Source: CAWHOW01 sp050013795 (GTDB lineage Bacteria > Bacteroidota > Bacteroidia > Bacteroidales > CG2-30-32-10). Taken from it: a stretch of 27,952 bases of DNA. The translations under genes and the position numbers were made by a program. Of the stretch, positions 16,809 through 25,361 are shown piece after piece. The notes under the pieces were generated by a model. That model was given only the letters and a program-made list of their open reading frames with translations. It had not been told where the DNA came from and did not search any database. Every line of letters starts with the position of its first letter. Position 1 is the stretch's first letter. The DNA is taken from positions 1 through 27,952 of the forward strand of contig JBEKEO010000026.1 of NCBI GenBank assembly GCA_050013795.1, given 5' to 3'.

Positions 16809-17723
16809 TTAAATTTCATGCACACCGGTATTACTGGTGAATGAACATATAGTCTTTACATAATGAGGATTGAATGAAAAGCATTTCTCAAATATCTGCG
16901 CAATTTCTTTTTGTTTTTCAATACTACAGAATGCGATAACTGAAGAACCTCCGCCACTGATTGTACATCCGTAGGCACCAGCCCCCAGTGCTTTTTTCTT
17001 GGTTTCTAGGTATTCAGGAATTGCAGCACCACGAACAGGTTCAGCAATATGATCCACATTTATTGCTCTTCCGAATTCTTTAATATCTTTAGTATGTAGT
17101 GCATGTATAACACTTGAACAACGTGCCATTTGCTCTTTCAGTTTTTCCTGTCCTATTTCATAAGTGATGAATCCCCTAGTTGTACGCTGGCTTTTCCTTA
17201 TAGCTGCAAGCACAATGGGAAACTCAGGAATATCAAGCTTAAGTACATCAATAGGATTATAGCTTTTTACAAGTATAAATCCACCCATTATCGAAGCAGC
17301 AACATTATCTGCATGTGGCGAACCACCCGATGCAACTTCACCCATGCGGGCAATATCAATAAGTTCGTTAGATGACAGATTAAGGTCAAGAAGCTTATTT
17401 AATCCATAAATAGCCGCTGCTGCAGAAGCACCTGTGGTACCAAGACCGCCTCCGCTGGGCATCTTTTTTTTGATCTCTATCTTCACTCCCTGCGCAATGT
17501 TTTTCCGTTTAAAGAGTTCCAATACTGCAAGTCCTGCGGTATTATCTTCTATGACTGTAGGGACATTAGAAGTATCTCCACTAACAACAATTTCAATTTT
17601 ACCTGAATTATTCAGCGAAAGCTTTATTTCATCGAAAGGTTCCTTCAGTGCTAATGCAAATATATCGTAACCGGGTCCAACATTTGCGCTGGTTGCAGGA
17701 GAGCGTAATATAATTTCATTCAT
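16809..17723 (-). CDS. thrB: Homoserine kinase (GHMP family)
   Basis: A 304-residue GHMP kinase that most resembles ThrB, which phosphorylates homoserine on the way to threonine. The N-terminus has SPATSANVGPGYDIFALAL, the ThrB signature. The GHMP ATP-binding loop reads MPSGGGLGTTGASAAAAIYG (about 89-108), a TT variant of the common GLGSSAA. Later it has VRGAAIPEYLETKKKALGAG followed by AYGCTISGGGSSVIAF, matching the ThrB C-terminal motifs (R..IPG.... and SGSGP), but with Ser in place of the usual Pro. It lies 12 bp downstream of the DapA-family gene, consistent with an aspartate-family operon. Another GHMP kinase activity is possible because the partner gene is atypical. Confidence 0.78.
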   Translation of the reverse strand: MNEIILRSPATSANVGPGYDIFALALKEPFDEIKLSLNNSGKIEIVVSGDTSNVPTVIEDNTAGLAVLELFKRKNIAQGVKIEIKKKMPSGGGLGTTGASAAAAIYGLNKLLDLNLSSNELIDIARMGEVASGGSPHADNVAASIMGGFILVKSYNPIDVLKLDIPEFPIVLAAIRKSQRTTRGFITYEIGQEKLKEQMARCSSVIHALHTKDIKEFGRAINVDHIAEPVRGAAIPEYLETKKKALGAGAYGCTISGGGSSVIAFCSIEKQKEIAQIFEKCFSFNPHYVKTICSFTSNTGVHEI

Positions 17724-17735
17724 TGTAATGTGTTT

Positions 17736-18623
17736 TTATCCTTTTATTAATCCCTTCTGAATCAACAGCGATTTTAATATTTTTGTTTTTCCTTCACTTA
17801 ATGGAGTCAAGGGTGAACGGTGGCCGCCTGCAGGCAATCCCATCAAGTTGAGAGCCATCTTAGCTGCCATAGGATTTGATTCAAAACGAAATGCTTCAAA
17901 CAATTCATAATATTCAAAATGCAATTGTTCTGCTTTTTTCCAAACTCCTGCAAGAGCAAGGTCGGTAAGTTCTTTCATTACCTTTGGAATGGCATTACCT
18001 GCCACAGTAAATGTTCCTGCACCGCCGAAAGCGATAAGCGGAAAAGCAGTAGTATCCTTGCCTGTGAATACAAGGAAATCTTCGTCCTTTGTGAGGTATA
18101 ATAGTTTTGCAAGATGATCGAGCTTTTTATTACCGTCTTTTATCCCTGCAATATTCGGATGTTTTGCCAGAAGGCCTGTAGTTTCAGGTAAAAGATCAAC
18201 ACCGGTACGTTCAGGTGCATTATGTAACACAATAGGGACTTTCGAAAAATCAGCCAGCTTTTCATAAAAGTCAATCAGGCCTTCCTGCTTTGGCAATATG
18301 AAATATGGAGTAAATACAGAAATGTAATCAGCCCCGAGATCAGCAAATCTTGCACAACGTTCCTTGGCTTCCCACAAACTGGTGGAGCAGGCATCGGGAA
18401 CTATCTTGGCTTTTCCTTTTGCGTTCTTTGCAATTATTTCAACTACTTTATATATCTCATCATTTGTCATCATGGTGTTTTCGCCGGTAACACCAAGCGG
18501 GGCAATTCCATGAATACCTGATTCCACCTGTATTTCAACAAGTCTTTTCAGACCTTCCTCATCCAGTGAAAGATCTTTTTTAAATGGAGTGATGAGTAAT
18601 GTGTAAGCGCCTTTTAGCATCAT
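17736..18623 (-). CDS. DapA/NAL-superfamily aldolase or lyase lacking the DapA triad
   Basis: A 295-residue (beta/alpha)8 Schiff-base enzyme of the DapA/N-acetylneuraminate lyase superfamily. The Schiff-base lysine is Lys162 in AGIKDGNKK, and Arg139 of APERTG is kept. However, all three residues of the E. coli DapA proton relay are changed: Thr44 is Val45 (LGVTGE instead of GTTGE), Tyr107 is Phe108 (TPYF instead of TPYY), and Tyr133 is His134 (LHNAPERTG instead of YNxPxRTG). An annotation pipeline would likely call it dapA, and its place 12 bp before thrB supports aspartate-family metabolism, but these changes make a different 2-keto acid substrate or reaction quite possible. Start is ATG at 18623 or the next codon. 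Confidence 0.75.
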   Translation of the reverse strand: MMLKGAYTLLITPFKKDLSLDEEGLKRLVEIQVESGIHGIAPLGVTGENTMMTNDEIYKVVEIIAKNAKGKAKIVPDACSTSLWEAKERCARFADLGADYISVFTPYFILPKQEGLIDFYEKLADFSKVPIVLHNAPERTGVDLLPETTGLLAKHPNIAGIKDGNKKLDHLAKLLYLTKDEDFLVFTGKDTTAFPLIAFGGAGTFTVAGNAIPKVMKELTDLALAGVWKKAEQLHFEYYELFEAFRFESNPMAAKMALNLMGLPAGGHRSPLTPLSEGKTKILKSLLIQKGLIKG

Positions 18624-18645
18624 AGCTGTTTTGGTTTATGAGTTA

Positions 18646-18653
18646 CAAAATTA
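18646..18653 (-). promoter_or_regulatory. -7 element of the dapA-like/thrB operon
   Basis: On the minus strand TAATTTTG matches TAnnTTTG exactly and lies 22 bp upstream of the first start codon. A proper -33 TTG box is not obvious. Confidence 0.45.
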
Positions 18654-18726
18654 GCAATAAAAATAGATAAAGTTTTAAAATAAGAAATACTAAGTTTTCA
18701 ATGCTTAAACTAAAAACGCTTTTATG

Positions 18727-18753
18727 TTGTTTAAAAAAAATGCTTTATTTTTG
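18727..18753 (+). promoter_or_regulatory. Promoter of the PCMD protein gene
   Basis: TTG at 18727-18729 is followed 16 bases later by TATTTTTG (18746-18753), an exact -7 match. The leader would be about 75 bases. The 211-bp gap from 18624 to 18834 thus holds two divergent promoters and nothing else I can identify. Confidence 0.45.
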
Positions 18754-18834
18754 TCAACAAAACAATAAGGAATAACCTGAAAGTCTAATAGAGATTAAAT
18801 AAAAACTAATTAATGATTAACTGAATAATTTATT

Positions 18835-19755
18835 ATGAAAAACAAATTATTTTTATCAGTCATTCTGCTATTTAGTACAGGCTACCTGTTCGCTCAGGAT
18901 ACCTTGCCAAATACGAATTTTGAAAATTGGGCAAGCTATGCTGCCGGAGTGTACGAACAACCATCGGGCGGCAGTGATAGTGTATGGACTACAGCAAATA
19001 AAATAGCTCTGCTGGGAATGCCTGTTACTACAACACAAACTACTGATGCCGAATCGGGAACTTATGCAGCTGAAATAACAACTAAAACATTTGCATCAAT
19101 GATATTATCAGGAACTTTAGCTACTGGTTACTTTAATTCAAACTTAACTCCTCCTGCAAATCTGCAATTAGGAAAACCGTTTACAGGCCGTCCTGTTAAT
19201 TTTACAGGCTGGTATAAATATGTTAATAATGCCGGAGATTCATGCGCCATTTATGCGATCTTATCCAAATGGAACGGATCAAGCCGTGAAAAAGTTGGCG
19301 AAGCAAAATTGCAAAACACTACCACTACTGTTTCCACTTACACTCAATTCAATTTGCCTTTTACTTACTATTTACCCGATACACCCGACACTATTTCTGT
19401 TGTTTTTGCATCAAGCGCAGGAGGTGGTTCAATGGTTGGTCATGTTGGCAGTACTTTATATATCGACAACATAAACCTTTCATATACCAGCGGCATTAAT
19501 GAACCACCAAATCTTTCACTGAAAGTTCAATGCTATCCTGTTCCTTCCAATTCTATCGTTAATTTTATTTTAGAAAGGACTATTATTAATGGAAGCATTA
19601 GAATTTTTAATGTATTGGGAAATGAAATAAAATCTCTTGCTATTACTAAAAAGGAGTTTACCATTCCTGTTGAGGATTTATCAAAAGGGAAATATTATTA
19701 CCAGGTAGTTGAAAAAAGCAGCACTCTTAAAACAGGGTATTTTTTGGTTAACTAA
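18835..19755 (+). CDS. Secreted PCMD-domain protein with T9SS sorting domain
   Basis: A 306-residue exported protein. Residues 1-20 are a signal peptide ending FAQ. The body (21-217) matches the PCMD pattern (putative carbohydrate metabolism domain): an NFENW start, VWTTANKIALLG, ESGTYAAEITTK, LGKPFTGRPVNFTGWYKYVN, and a final DNINLSY strand, a jelly-roll-like carbohydrate-binding type fold. The last 75 residues are a type A T9SS sorting domain: VQCYPVPSNSIVNF, then IRIFNVLGNEIKSL, and LSKGKYYYQVVEKSSTLKTG. The protein should be exported by Sec, cross the outer membrane by T9SS and be surface-attached or released. The next gene begins 14 bp later, so they are co-transcribed. The ligand is unknown. 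Confidence 0.85.
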   Translation: MKNKLFLSVILLFSTGYLFAQDTLPNTNFENWASYAAGVYEQPSGGSDSVWTTANKIALLGMPVTTTQTTDAESGTYAAEITTKTFASMILSGTLATGYFNSNLTPPANLQLGKPFTGRPVNFTGWYKYVNNAGDSCAIYAILSKWNGSSREKVGEAKLQNTTTTVSTYTQFNLPFTYYLPDTPDTISVVFASSAGGGSMVGHVGSTLYIDNINLSYTSGINEPPNLSLKVQCYPVPSNSIVNFILERTIINGSIRIFNVLGNEIKSLAITKKEFTIPVEDLSKGKYYYQVVEKSSTLKTGYFLVN

Positions 19756-19769
19756 TTTCCATAAATAAC

Positions 19770-20528
19770 ATGGCATTCATAAGGCTATTTGTATTAATTA
19801 CCATTTTACATTTTTTACAATTAAATACCCGGTCACAGGAAATAGCTTATGGCTTAAAAGCCGGGGCAGACTGCGGAACACCATATAGCAAACCACAGGC
19901 AGGGGATTCCGGAAAAGTTGGAATTGGCCCTGTGTTTGGTGCTTTTATTAGTTATACTTTCAGTAAGTTCTTTAGTGTTCATGCCGAATTATCCTGCTCA
20001 TATAATAATGCATCTTTCGGAACTAATATTTCTGGAGATACTCTTTATGCTGAGACAATTGCAGGAAAAACCTATTATATTCCTACTCATTATTCCGGGC
20101 GGGTTAAAGGTACTTTCAAGAACTGTTATCTTGATTTTCCGGTATTCCTTGCATATAAAATAAGTGAGAAATTTACTCTTTTAGCGGGACCTCAATTATC
20201 CTATTTATTTAAAGGGAAAAATTCAGGAACTGCCGATATTTCAGTAGGTACAAATCCAAAGTATCCTTTCAAAGTGGTAAACAATGCCCCTTTTGATGAA
20301 AGCAATGAGCTGAATAAATGGGATTACAGCATAGCTGCCGGAACAGCTTTTGAAGCCACAAAGAGGTTGTTTTTCAACCTGACAGGATCTGTAGGGCTAA
20401 GGTCAATTTATAAAAAAAGTTATACTCAAGCGGCCAAAACGGTTCGCAATATTTATCTGCAATTATCCACTGCTTTCCGCATAGGACGGATTAAAGACAA
20501 TACTGTTCCCGATAACAAAACTCCTTAA
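19770..20528 (+). CDS. Outer-membrane beta-barrel protein (porin family)
   Basis: A 252-residue predicted outer-membrane barrel of the small PorT/OMP_b-brl type. A hydrophobic signal (1-22, ending NTRSQ) is followed by alternating strands: IAYGLKAGADCGTPYS, GPVFGAFISYTFSKFFSVHA, LDFPVFLAYKISEKFTLLAG and a final IYLQLSTAFRIGR. The strand-loop pattern, with LDFPVFLAY and FTLLAGPQLSYL, is typical of this family. Such proteins range from T9SS components (PorT) to uncharacterised barrels; nothing ties this one specifically to T9SS. It is 14 bp after the PCMD gene and likely shares its transcript. Confidence 0.72.
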   Translation: MAFIRLFVLITILHFLQLNTRSQEIAYGLKAGADCGTPYSKPQAGDSGKVGIGPVFGAFISYTFSKFFSVHAELSCSYNNASFGTNISGDTLYAETIAGKTYYIPTHYSGRVKGTFKNCYLDFPVFLAYKISEKFTLLAGPQLSYLFKGKNSGTADISVGTNPKYPFKVVNNAPFDESNELNKWDYSIAAGTAFEATKRLFFNLTGSVGLRSIYKKSYTQAAKTVRNIYLQLSTAFRIGRIKDNTVPDNKTP

Positions 20529-20965
20529 CACAACCTACCAAAATAGAATAATGTTCTTTTACCTGAAGAATTGCCATGCTTAAAAGACTGGCAGGCGGCA
20601 GGCAGTTTTAATTATTCTTTTCTCATTTCATTTATACTAAAAAAATCAGATTTGAGGTTTTTAGTCATAGTAGTCAGTTTGGTCATGTAAAAAAGTATGT
20701 AGTCTTATTCCATAAACTACAGACCTTTTAACAAAACCGATTGACTTGCCAGTAGGTATGAATATTCCCGTTAAATAACATTTGAACGGCCAAAGAAACT
20801 TGAAACTACTATGTATTAAATAAAAAAAATCCCGTAAGTATCACATCTGCAATTATTAAATGAATTCTCAATAAATCATTGCATAGAAAAAGGCAACTTA
20901 TAAATAAAAAAATCGTCTTTTTAATAAATAGGTTTTTGATAAAATAAACATGGGAGAATAAAAAG
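20529..20965. other. 437-bp gap without a recognised gene
   Basis: AT-rich non-coding DNA. It contains a short GC-rich tract (GGCAGGCGGCAGGCAG, 20590-20605), a 6-bp inverted pair TGTAGT/ACTACA (20698-20703 and 20716-20721), and a weak -7-like TAGGTTTT at 20929-20936, 30 bp before the next ATG. No RNA gene, repeat array or conserved reading frame is visible. Confidence 0.5.
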
Positions 20966-22306
20966 ATGAAAAAAACTGCACTTTTATTTTTACTGGTTTT
21001 TGCGATAGCAAGAATACAGGCACAAAACTTCCTGATCACCTTCGCCGGAACAGGTTCAAGCACTACTGTTGATTCAGTGAAGGTAGAAAATACATCACAA
21101 TGCACCTATACTTCACTAGGTGGTAACGATATATTGAACCTCACATCAGTTCTGACAGGCATAAACGAACTGAATACAAATGCTGATAATACACTGCATG
21201 TTTTTCCCAATCCAATGACAGGCCTCTCGCTGATTAATTTTAACGCAATTGCTTCGGGAAATGCCATTATAGAGCTGTATGATATGGCAGGAAAAAGGAT
21301 CATACAATCGCAGGATTTCCTTTCAAAAGGTAATCAGTCATACTACCTCTCAGGAATTGGCTCGGGCATATATATTATACATATTAAATCCGACGAATAT
21401 TCTTATACTTCAAAAATTGCCAGTAATGAAGAAGCAAACGGCACACCCGAAATAAAACACATTAGCCAGGTTCAGGGAGCTGAAATAATGAATAACATTT
21501 CAAAAACTGAAAAGATAAAAAATGTGAAAAACAGTTCAACAATACAAATGCAGTTCAATGCAGGCGACACATTGAAACTGACAGGAAAATCGGGCAATTT
21601 CCGCACTGTGATAATGCTTTTCCCCGCCAATAGCCAGACTGTTACATTTACTTTTGTTAATTGCACCGATGCCGACAGCAACCATTATGCCGTAGTGCAA
21701 ATAGGCACACAGCTGTGGATGGAAGAAAACCTGAATACAATACACTATAACAATGGTGACCCGATACCCAATATTACCGACAGCGCAGCATGGAGCAATG
21801 CAACAACAGGAGCCTATTGCGATTTTCATAATCTTCCAAGCTTCAGCGACAGCTTTGGACGTTTGTATAACTGGTATGCAGTGAACGACCCCCGCGGAAT
21901 AGCGCCGGCCGGCTGGCATGTTTCAACTAACGCGGAATGGAATGTCCTGGAAGTACTGCTTGACACCTCCATTGATACTACAATAACTTTTGGCTCAGTT
22001 GGTAATGTTATAGGTGTAAAAATGAAAGAAAACTGCAAAACGCGCTGGGAGCGCCTTGATACTACTTGGGCTTCGTGGGGAGACAATGTAAGCGGTTTCA
22101 CTGCATTGTGTTCAAACTTCCGCACTGCCATAGGTGTATGGAATCAGGCGCCAAACAGCAATCACGACGATGCTTTCTGGACAGCTACAGCAGCTAACTC
22201 GTATGAAGCATGGACTAGAAGCCTGCGCTGGTGCTATGGCAATATCTTTATAGCCAGTGGCATGGAAACCGCCGGTTCTTCAGTGCGCTGTGTAAAAGAT
22301 CATTGA
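20966..22306 (+). CDS. Exported FISUMP protein with an internal sorting-like domain
   Basis: A 446-residue exported protein. The signal peptide is 1-19 (ending IQAQ). Residues 76-152 look like a type A T9SS sorting domain: LHVFPNPMTGLSLINF, IIELYDMAGKRIIQS, then LSGIGSGIYIIHIKS. Unusually it is internal. A second beta region (about 165-230) leads to a FISUMP domain (about 232-446), with VVQIGTQLWMEENLNTIHYN, AYCDFHN, GRLYNWYAV, PAGWHVSTNAEWNVLE, DAFWTATAA and the closing SSVRCVKD. FISUMP domains are common on secreted Bacteroidota and Fibrobacter proteins; their role is unproved. The order sorting-like then FISUMP recurs in this family, so the early domain may act as a structural Ig-like module. 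The next FISUMP gene is 41 bp downstream. Confidence 0.82.
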   Translation: MKKTALLFLLVFAIARIQAQNFLITFAGTGSSTTVDSVKVENTSQCTYTSLGGNDILNLTSVLTGINELNTNADNTLHVFPNPMTGLSLINFNAIASGNAIIELYDMAGKRIIQSQDFLSKGNQSYYLSGIGSGIYIIHIKSDEYSYTSKIASNEEANGTPEIKHISQVQGAEIMNNISKTEKIKNVKNSSTIQMQFNAGDTLKLTGKSGNFRTVIMLFPANSQTVTFTFVNCTDADSNHYAVVQIGTQLWMEENLNTIHYNNGDPIPNITDSAAWSNATTGAYCDFHNLPSFSDSFGRLYNWYAVNDPRGIAPAGWHVSTNAEWNVLEVLLDTSIDTTITFGSVGNVIGVKMKENCKTRWERLDTTWASWGDNVSGFTALCSNFRTAIGVWNQAPNSNHDDAFWTATAANSYEAWTRSLRWCYGNIFIASGMETAGSSVRCVKDH

Positions 22307-22347
22307 AAAAGAAAATAACGAATAAATAATAATAAATAACTAAAACT

Positions 22348-23301
22348 ATGAAAAAACTATTTATTTTCTTAGCAGTGTTGGCATTCTTTTCAATAAAGAA
22401 TCAGGCACAAACTGTTCGGGACACTGACGGTAATGTTTACGACACAGTTCACATAGGTACACAGGTGTGGTTGCAGGAAAACCTTGCCACAACCAAATAC
22501 AATGATGGTATGCCAATACCATTGGATACAGGTATTTCATGGTACAGTTTAAGCACTCCGGCATATTGCTGGTTTAATAACGATTCGGCAACTTACAAAC
22601 CTCTTTCCGGTGCTTTATATAACTGGTATACGGTTAATACAGGCAAGCTTTGCCCCACGGGCTGGCATGTGCCTTCAGATGTAGAATGGTACACTCTGGT
22701 TAAATTTCTTGATCCAAGCGCCAGTGCAAACGATTGTTATTGTACCCAAAGTACAACAGCTGGCGATGCACTGAAAGCGTCAGGCGATGTTGTTTGGTGT
22801 AATGGGCATCCTTTTAACAATGCAACTAACAGCAGCAGGTTTACTGCTGTGGGCGGAGGTTACAGAGGTTATAACTGCGATTGCTACGAGGGGCTTCCTG
22901 CCGTTGCTTATTTCTGGACTGCTACATCATCAGGTACAACTATATGGAACTATTATTTGTCATGCAGTACTTCCAATGTGTGGGATAATAAAGACTATCC
23001 CTACGAAGGATTTTCAGTGCGCTGCATACAGGATATTGCTACAGGCGGGATAAATGATGTAAATAATAGAAACTGGTTAATTATTTATCCTAATCCTTCA
23101 AAAGATTACTTAACAATAGAAAACATACAACATGCAGCAGCCGTAATTGAAATATCCAACATGCAAGGTAAGTTTATTACATCTCTGGCAATTAATGCCG
23201 ATAAAACAAACATAGACGTTTCAGCACTAACAGCCGGAGTGTACATGGTTAAATTAAAAGCAGGGAATGAGGTTATGGTCAAGAAGTTTATTAAAGAGTA
23301 A
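22348..23301 (+). CDS. Secreted FISUMP protein with C-terminal T9SS sorting domain
   Basis: A 317-residue exported protein. The signal peptide is residues 1-20 (ending NQAQ). The FISUMP domain begins at once (VRDTDGNVYDTVHIGTQVWL, then QENLATTKYNDGMPI), continues with GALYNWYTVN, CPTGWHVPSDVEWYTL, AVGGGYRGYNCDCYEG and FWTATSSG, and ends FSVRCIQD near 227. Two Cys-containing loops (NDCYCTQ and YNCDCYEG) may form disulfides. The C-terminal 75 residues are a type A sorting domain: WLIIYPNPSKDYLTIEN, VIEISNMQGKFI, then LTAGVYMVKLKAGNEVMVKK. It resembles the preceding gene's FISUMP domain but has the sorting domain in the usual last position. A strong terminator follows 53 bp after its stop. Confidence 0.87.
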   Translation: MKKLFIFLAVLAFFSIKNQAQTVRDTDGNVYDTVHIGTQVWLQENLATTKYNDGMPIPLDTGISWYSLSTPAYCWFNNDSATYKPLSGALYNWYTVNTGKLCPTGWHVPSDVEWYTLVKFLDPSASANDCYCTQSTTAGDALKASGDVVWCNGHPFNNATNSSRFTAVGGGYRGYNCDCYEGLPAVAYFWTATSSGTTIWNYYLSCSTSNVWDNKDYPYEGFSVRCIQDIATGGINDVNNRNWLIIYPNPSKDYLTIENIQHAAAVIEISNMQGKFITSLAINADKTNIDVSALTAGVYMVKLKAGNEVMVKKFIKE

Positions 23302-23353
23302 CGAAGAGATAATTGAAGTAGAGTGAATTATTTTTTCAGCTGGTTTATATTTT

Positions 23354-23387
23354 AACAAAAAAGTCTGTAATAACAGGCTTTTTTGTT
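23354..23387 (+). terminator. Rho-independent terminator
   Basis: AACAAAAAAGTCTGT pairs with ACAGGCTTTTTTGTT across a 4-base AATA loop: a 15-bp stem with one G-U wobble, ending in a T-rich arm. It closes the FISUMP gene pair and separates it from the metallophosphoesterase gene. Its A-rich 5' arm means it could also stop minus-strand transcription. Confidence 0.8.
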
Positions 23388-23420
23388 GTAAAAAAGCTTT
23401 ATTATCCTGTTTATATGTAG

Positions 23421-23428
23421 TATTTTTG
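23421..23428 (+). promoter_or_regulatory. -7 element of the metallophosphoesterase gene
   Basis: TATTTTTG, an exact TAnnTTTG match, lies 56 bp before the ATG and just downstream of the terminator. No well-spaced -33 TTG was found. Confidence 0.45.
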
Positions 23429-23484
23429 CGGCACAATTCAATTATATTTTAGTGTAATATTAACTGCTGTTAAATAAAAGATAT

Positions 23485-24678
23485 ATGAGAAATATTTACT
23501 TGAAATCTGCCCTGCTGTTTTTATTAAGCATTTCACTTTTTCCTGCGCTTTCCATTGCACAATATACTTTTGCCCATATCACAGATACACATGTTGCGGA
23601 CGGTACAATGAACTTTGGCAGTTACGACCTTAACGGAGTAGAATTTCAGGTAGTATTAAATAATCTTAATAGTTTAGATACACTGCCTGCATTTGTTGTG
23701 CATTCCGGTGATATTTCAAATATGGGCAGTGGAGGTACTGTTACCGGCACCGAAGGAATGTTTGATGCCGGCAGAACCATTCCAATGTATTTTACTCCCG
23801 GCAATCATGAATATTATACCAACCTTATTCCCCCTGAAACAGACACCAATCTTGCATACTATTCAAAGCACGTCAGTCCTGATGAAGATTATTTTATTGT
23901 TAAAGGTTATGCTGTTTTATTGTTTTTACGTTCCGGATGGGATGATAACCGTTCAATCCTTGTTGACCCGGACATAGATAATCCGGAAGGCTCAGGACTT
24001 ACACCTGGCCAGTGCCAATGGGTTAGAAATACGTTGCATACATACAGCAATAAAAGGAAAATTATTATCATGCATCATCCGCCATCAAATGCAAATGGCA
24101 TTTTTTACGACGGTACTCCATGCACTCAGGTTCTTGATACGGCTGATGGTTCAATACTCAATAACAGAACCACGTTTCTGAATATCCTTGATTCTAATCA
24201 TGTTGACATAGTGCTATGCGGGCATGTGCATCAGAATGTGGTGTGCAACCGCGCAGGTACTGTTGTTCCTGAAAACTGGCCTACAGCAACACGTTATGTT
24301 CAGACAGGTGGTGGATTCCAGGGATGTTACCGCATCATTATCGTTGATTCCAATTTTGTTTATGTAGGTACTCCTCAGATAGCCAGTCCAACTGCCGGTG
24401 TTGAAAATTCGCTTACGGCTTCTTCAACCGATTATGATATTTTGTACAGAACAGATAATAAAACCATCACCATTACCTGTATGGATAAAATGAATGAACC
24501 TGTTAATACCATAATTGGCCTGTATGCTGCCACAGGACAACAAGTGTACAGCAATAATTCGACCATGAACCAAGGGACCACGAAAGTTATCAGCATGGGG
24601 AACCTGGCAAAAGGCATGTATATCCTTAAGATAACGGGCAAAGAAAATCCCATTACCAGGAAAGTAATGTTGAATTAA
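23485..24678 (+). CDS. Secreted calcineurin-like metallophosphoesterase with T9SS sorting domain
   Basis: A 397-residue secreted phosphoesterase. The signal peptide is 1-26 (ending SIAQ). The dinuclear metal site is complete: Asp34 and His36 (HITDTH), Asp76 (HSGD), Asn107-His108-Glu109 (PGNHE), His197/His198 (IIIMHHPPS) and Gly246-His247-Val-His249 (LCGHVHQ). The fold usually hydrolyses phosphomonoesters or diesters; purple-acid-phosphatase-like and nucleotidase roles are both possible. The last 80 residues are a type A sorting domain (TITCMDKMNEPVNTIIGLYA, then LAKGMYILKITGKENPITRK), though the first strand is less typical, lacking the YPNP motif. So the enzyme is likely displayed or released by T9SS. 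It is a single-gene unit. Confidence 0.87.
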   Translation: MRNIYLKSALLFLLSISLFPALSIAQYTFAHITDTHVADGTMNFGSYDLNGVEFQVVLNNLNSLDTLPAFVVHSGDISNMGSGGTVTGTEGMFDAGRTIPMYFTPGNHEYYTNLIPPETDTNLAYYSKHVSPDEDYFIVKGYAVLLFLRSGWDDNRSILVDPDIDNPEGSGLTPGQCQWVRNTLHTYSNKRKIIIMHHPPSNANGIFYDGTPCTQVLDTADGSILNNRTTFLNILDSNHVDIVLCGHVHQNVVCNRAGTVVPENWPTATRYVQTGGGFQGCYRIIIVDSNFVYVGTPQIASPTAGVENSLTASSTDYDILYRTDNKTITITCMDKMNEPVNTIIGLYAATGQQVYSNNSTMNQGTTKVISMGNLAKGMYILKITGKENPITRKVMLN

Positions 24679-24769
24679 CGTTTAAGCATTGTTTTCAGTG
24701 GCGGATTCGTCCATCGTTGCATTGTCTCTCCTCATAAATTTGCTTAAAACAAAATTTCACATACTGCAT

Positions 24770-25357
24770 TTATTCACCAGCGTCAAGATCAGCAATAGTT
24801 TCTTCTACTTTTTTCATTAATGGATCAAACATTTTTTTCGTCCTCCACTTATTAAAAAAGAATACTATAACAAAAAAGAGTGTAATAAAAAGAATGTTTA
24901 AAATCAGTTCTGTACCAAACATACCCATTACTATAAATGTTAACGCTAACGGCGGGATGCCCGGAAGAATTCTCCAATAAAAAGCATTATCAGCAAGCTT
25001 TCGTTCTTTGCTCAGATATTGCTGGTGTTTCAATAAATATTCTTTTAACGGAAGAGAATAGTAATCTACTTTATATTGTTTCACCTTTTTAATTAAATAA
25101 AATTGCAAAATAACATATGGAATGATCATCAAAAAAATTATTCTTGACATTAGATCGGGTTCCGAAAAAAAACAGTATATTAAGCCTATTGTCACAAGTA
25201 TTCCCCATAACCGCAATTTTTTGTCCCTGTATTTCATTCTTTTTTCAAAGTTTTCCAATTTGAAGTCAAGGTCCAATATAAGTTTCGATTTATTAAATTT
25301 TACTAATTCTTCCCTGGAAGAATTTTTCCATATATTTATTAATTCATTTTCTAACAT
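24770..25357 (-). CDS. Membrane protein partnered with an ECF sigma factor
   Basis: A 195-residue protein with a soluble N-terminal segment (1-48, NELINIWKNSSREELVKFNK) and four predicted transmembrane segments in two pairs, at about 50-66, 70-88, 128-147 and 150-166, ending in a charged tail. It starts 4 bp after the sigma factor stop, so the two are surely co-transcribed. In Bacteroidota, membrane proteins in this position are often anti-sigma factors or of unknown role. No classical zinc-binding anti-sigma domain (HxxxCxxC) is visible. An anti-sigma role is inference from position only. There is no enzyme motif. Confidence 0.6.
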   Translation of the reverse strand: MLENELINIWKNSSREELVKFNKSKLILDLDFKLENFEKRMKYRDKKLRLWGILVTIGLIYCFFSEPDLMSRIIFLMIIPYVILQFYLIKKVKQYKVDYYSLPLKEYLLKHQQYLSKERKLADNAFYWRILPGIPPLALTFIVMGMFGTELILNILFITLFFVIVFFFNKWRTKKMFDPLMKKVEETIADLDAGE

Positions 25358-25361
25358 GATT

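Noticed and set aside
20809..21105. 98-codon minus-strand frame rich in Phe and Ile
   Set aside because: It overlaps the start of the FISUMP gene and reflects AT-rich antisense sequence only.
24679..24769. Terminator between the convergent metallophosphoesterase and membrane-protein genes
   Set aside because: Only an 8-bp inverted pair (TTTAAGCA/TGCTTAAA) with a loop of over 50 bases is present, which is not a convincing hairpin.
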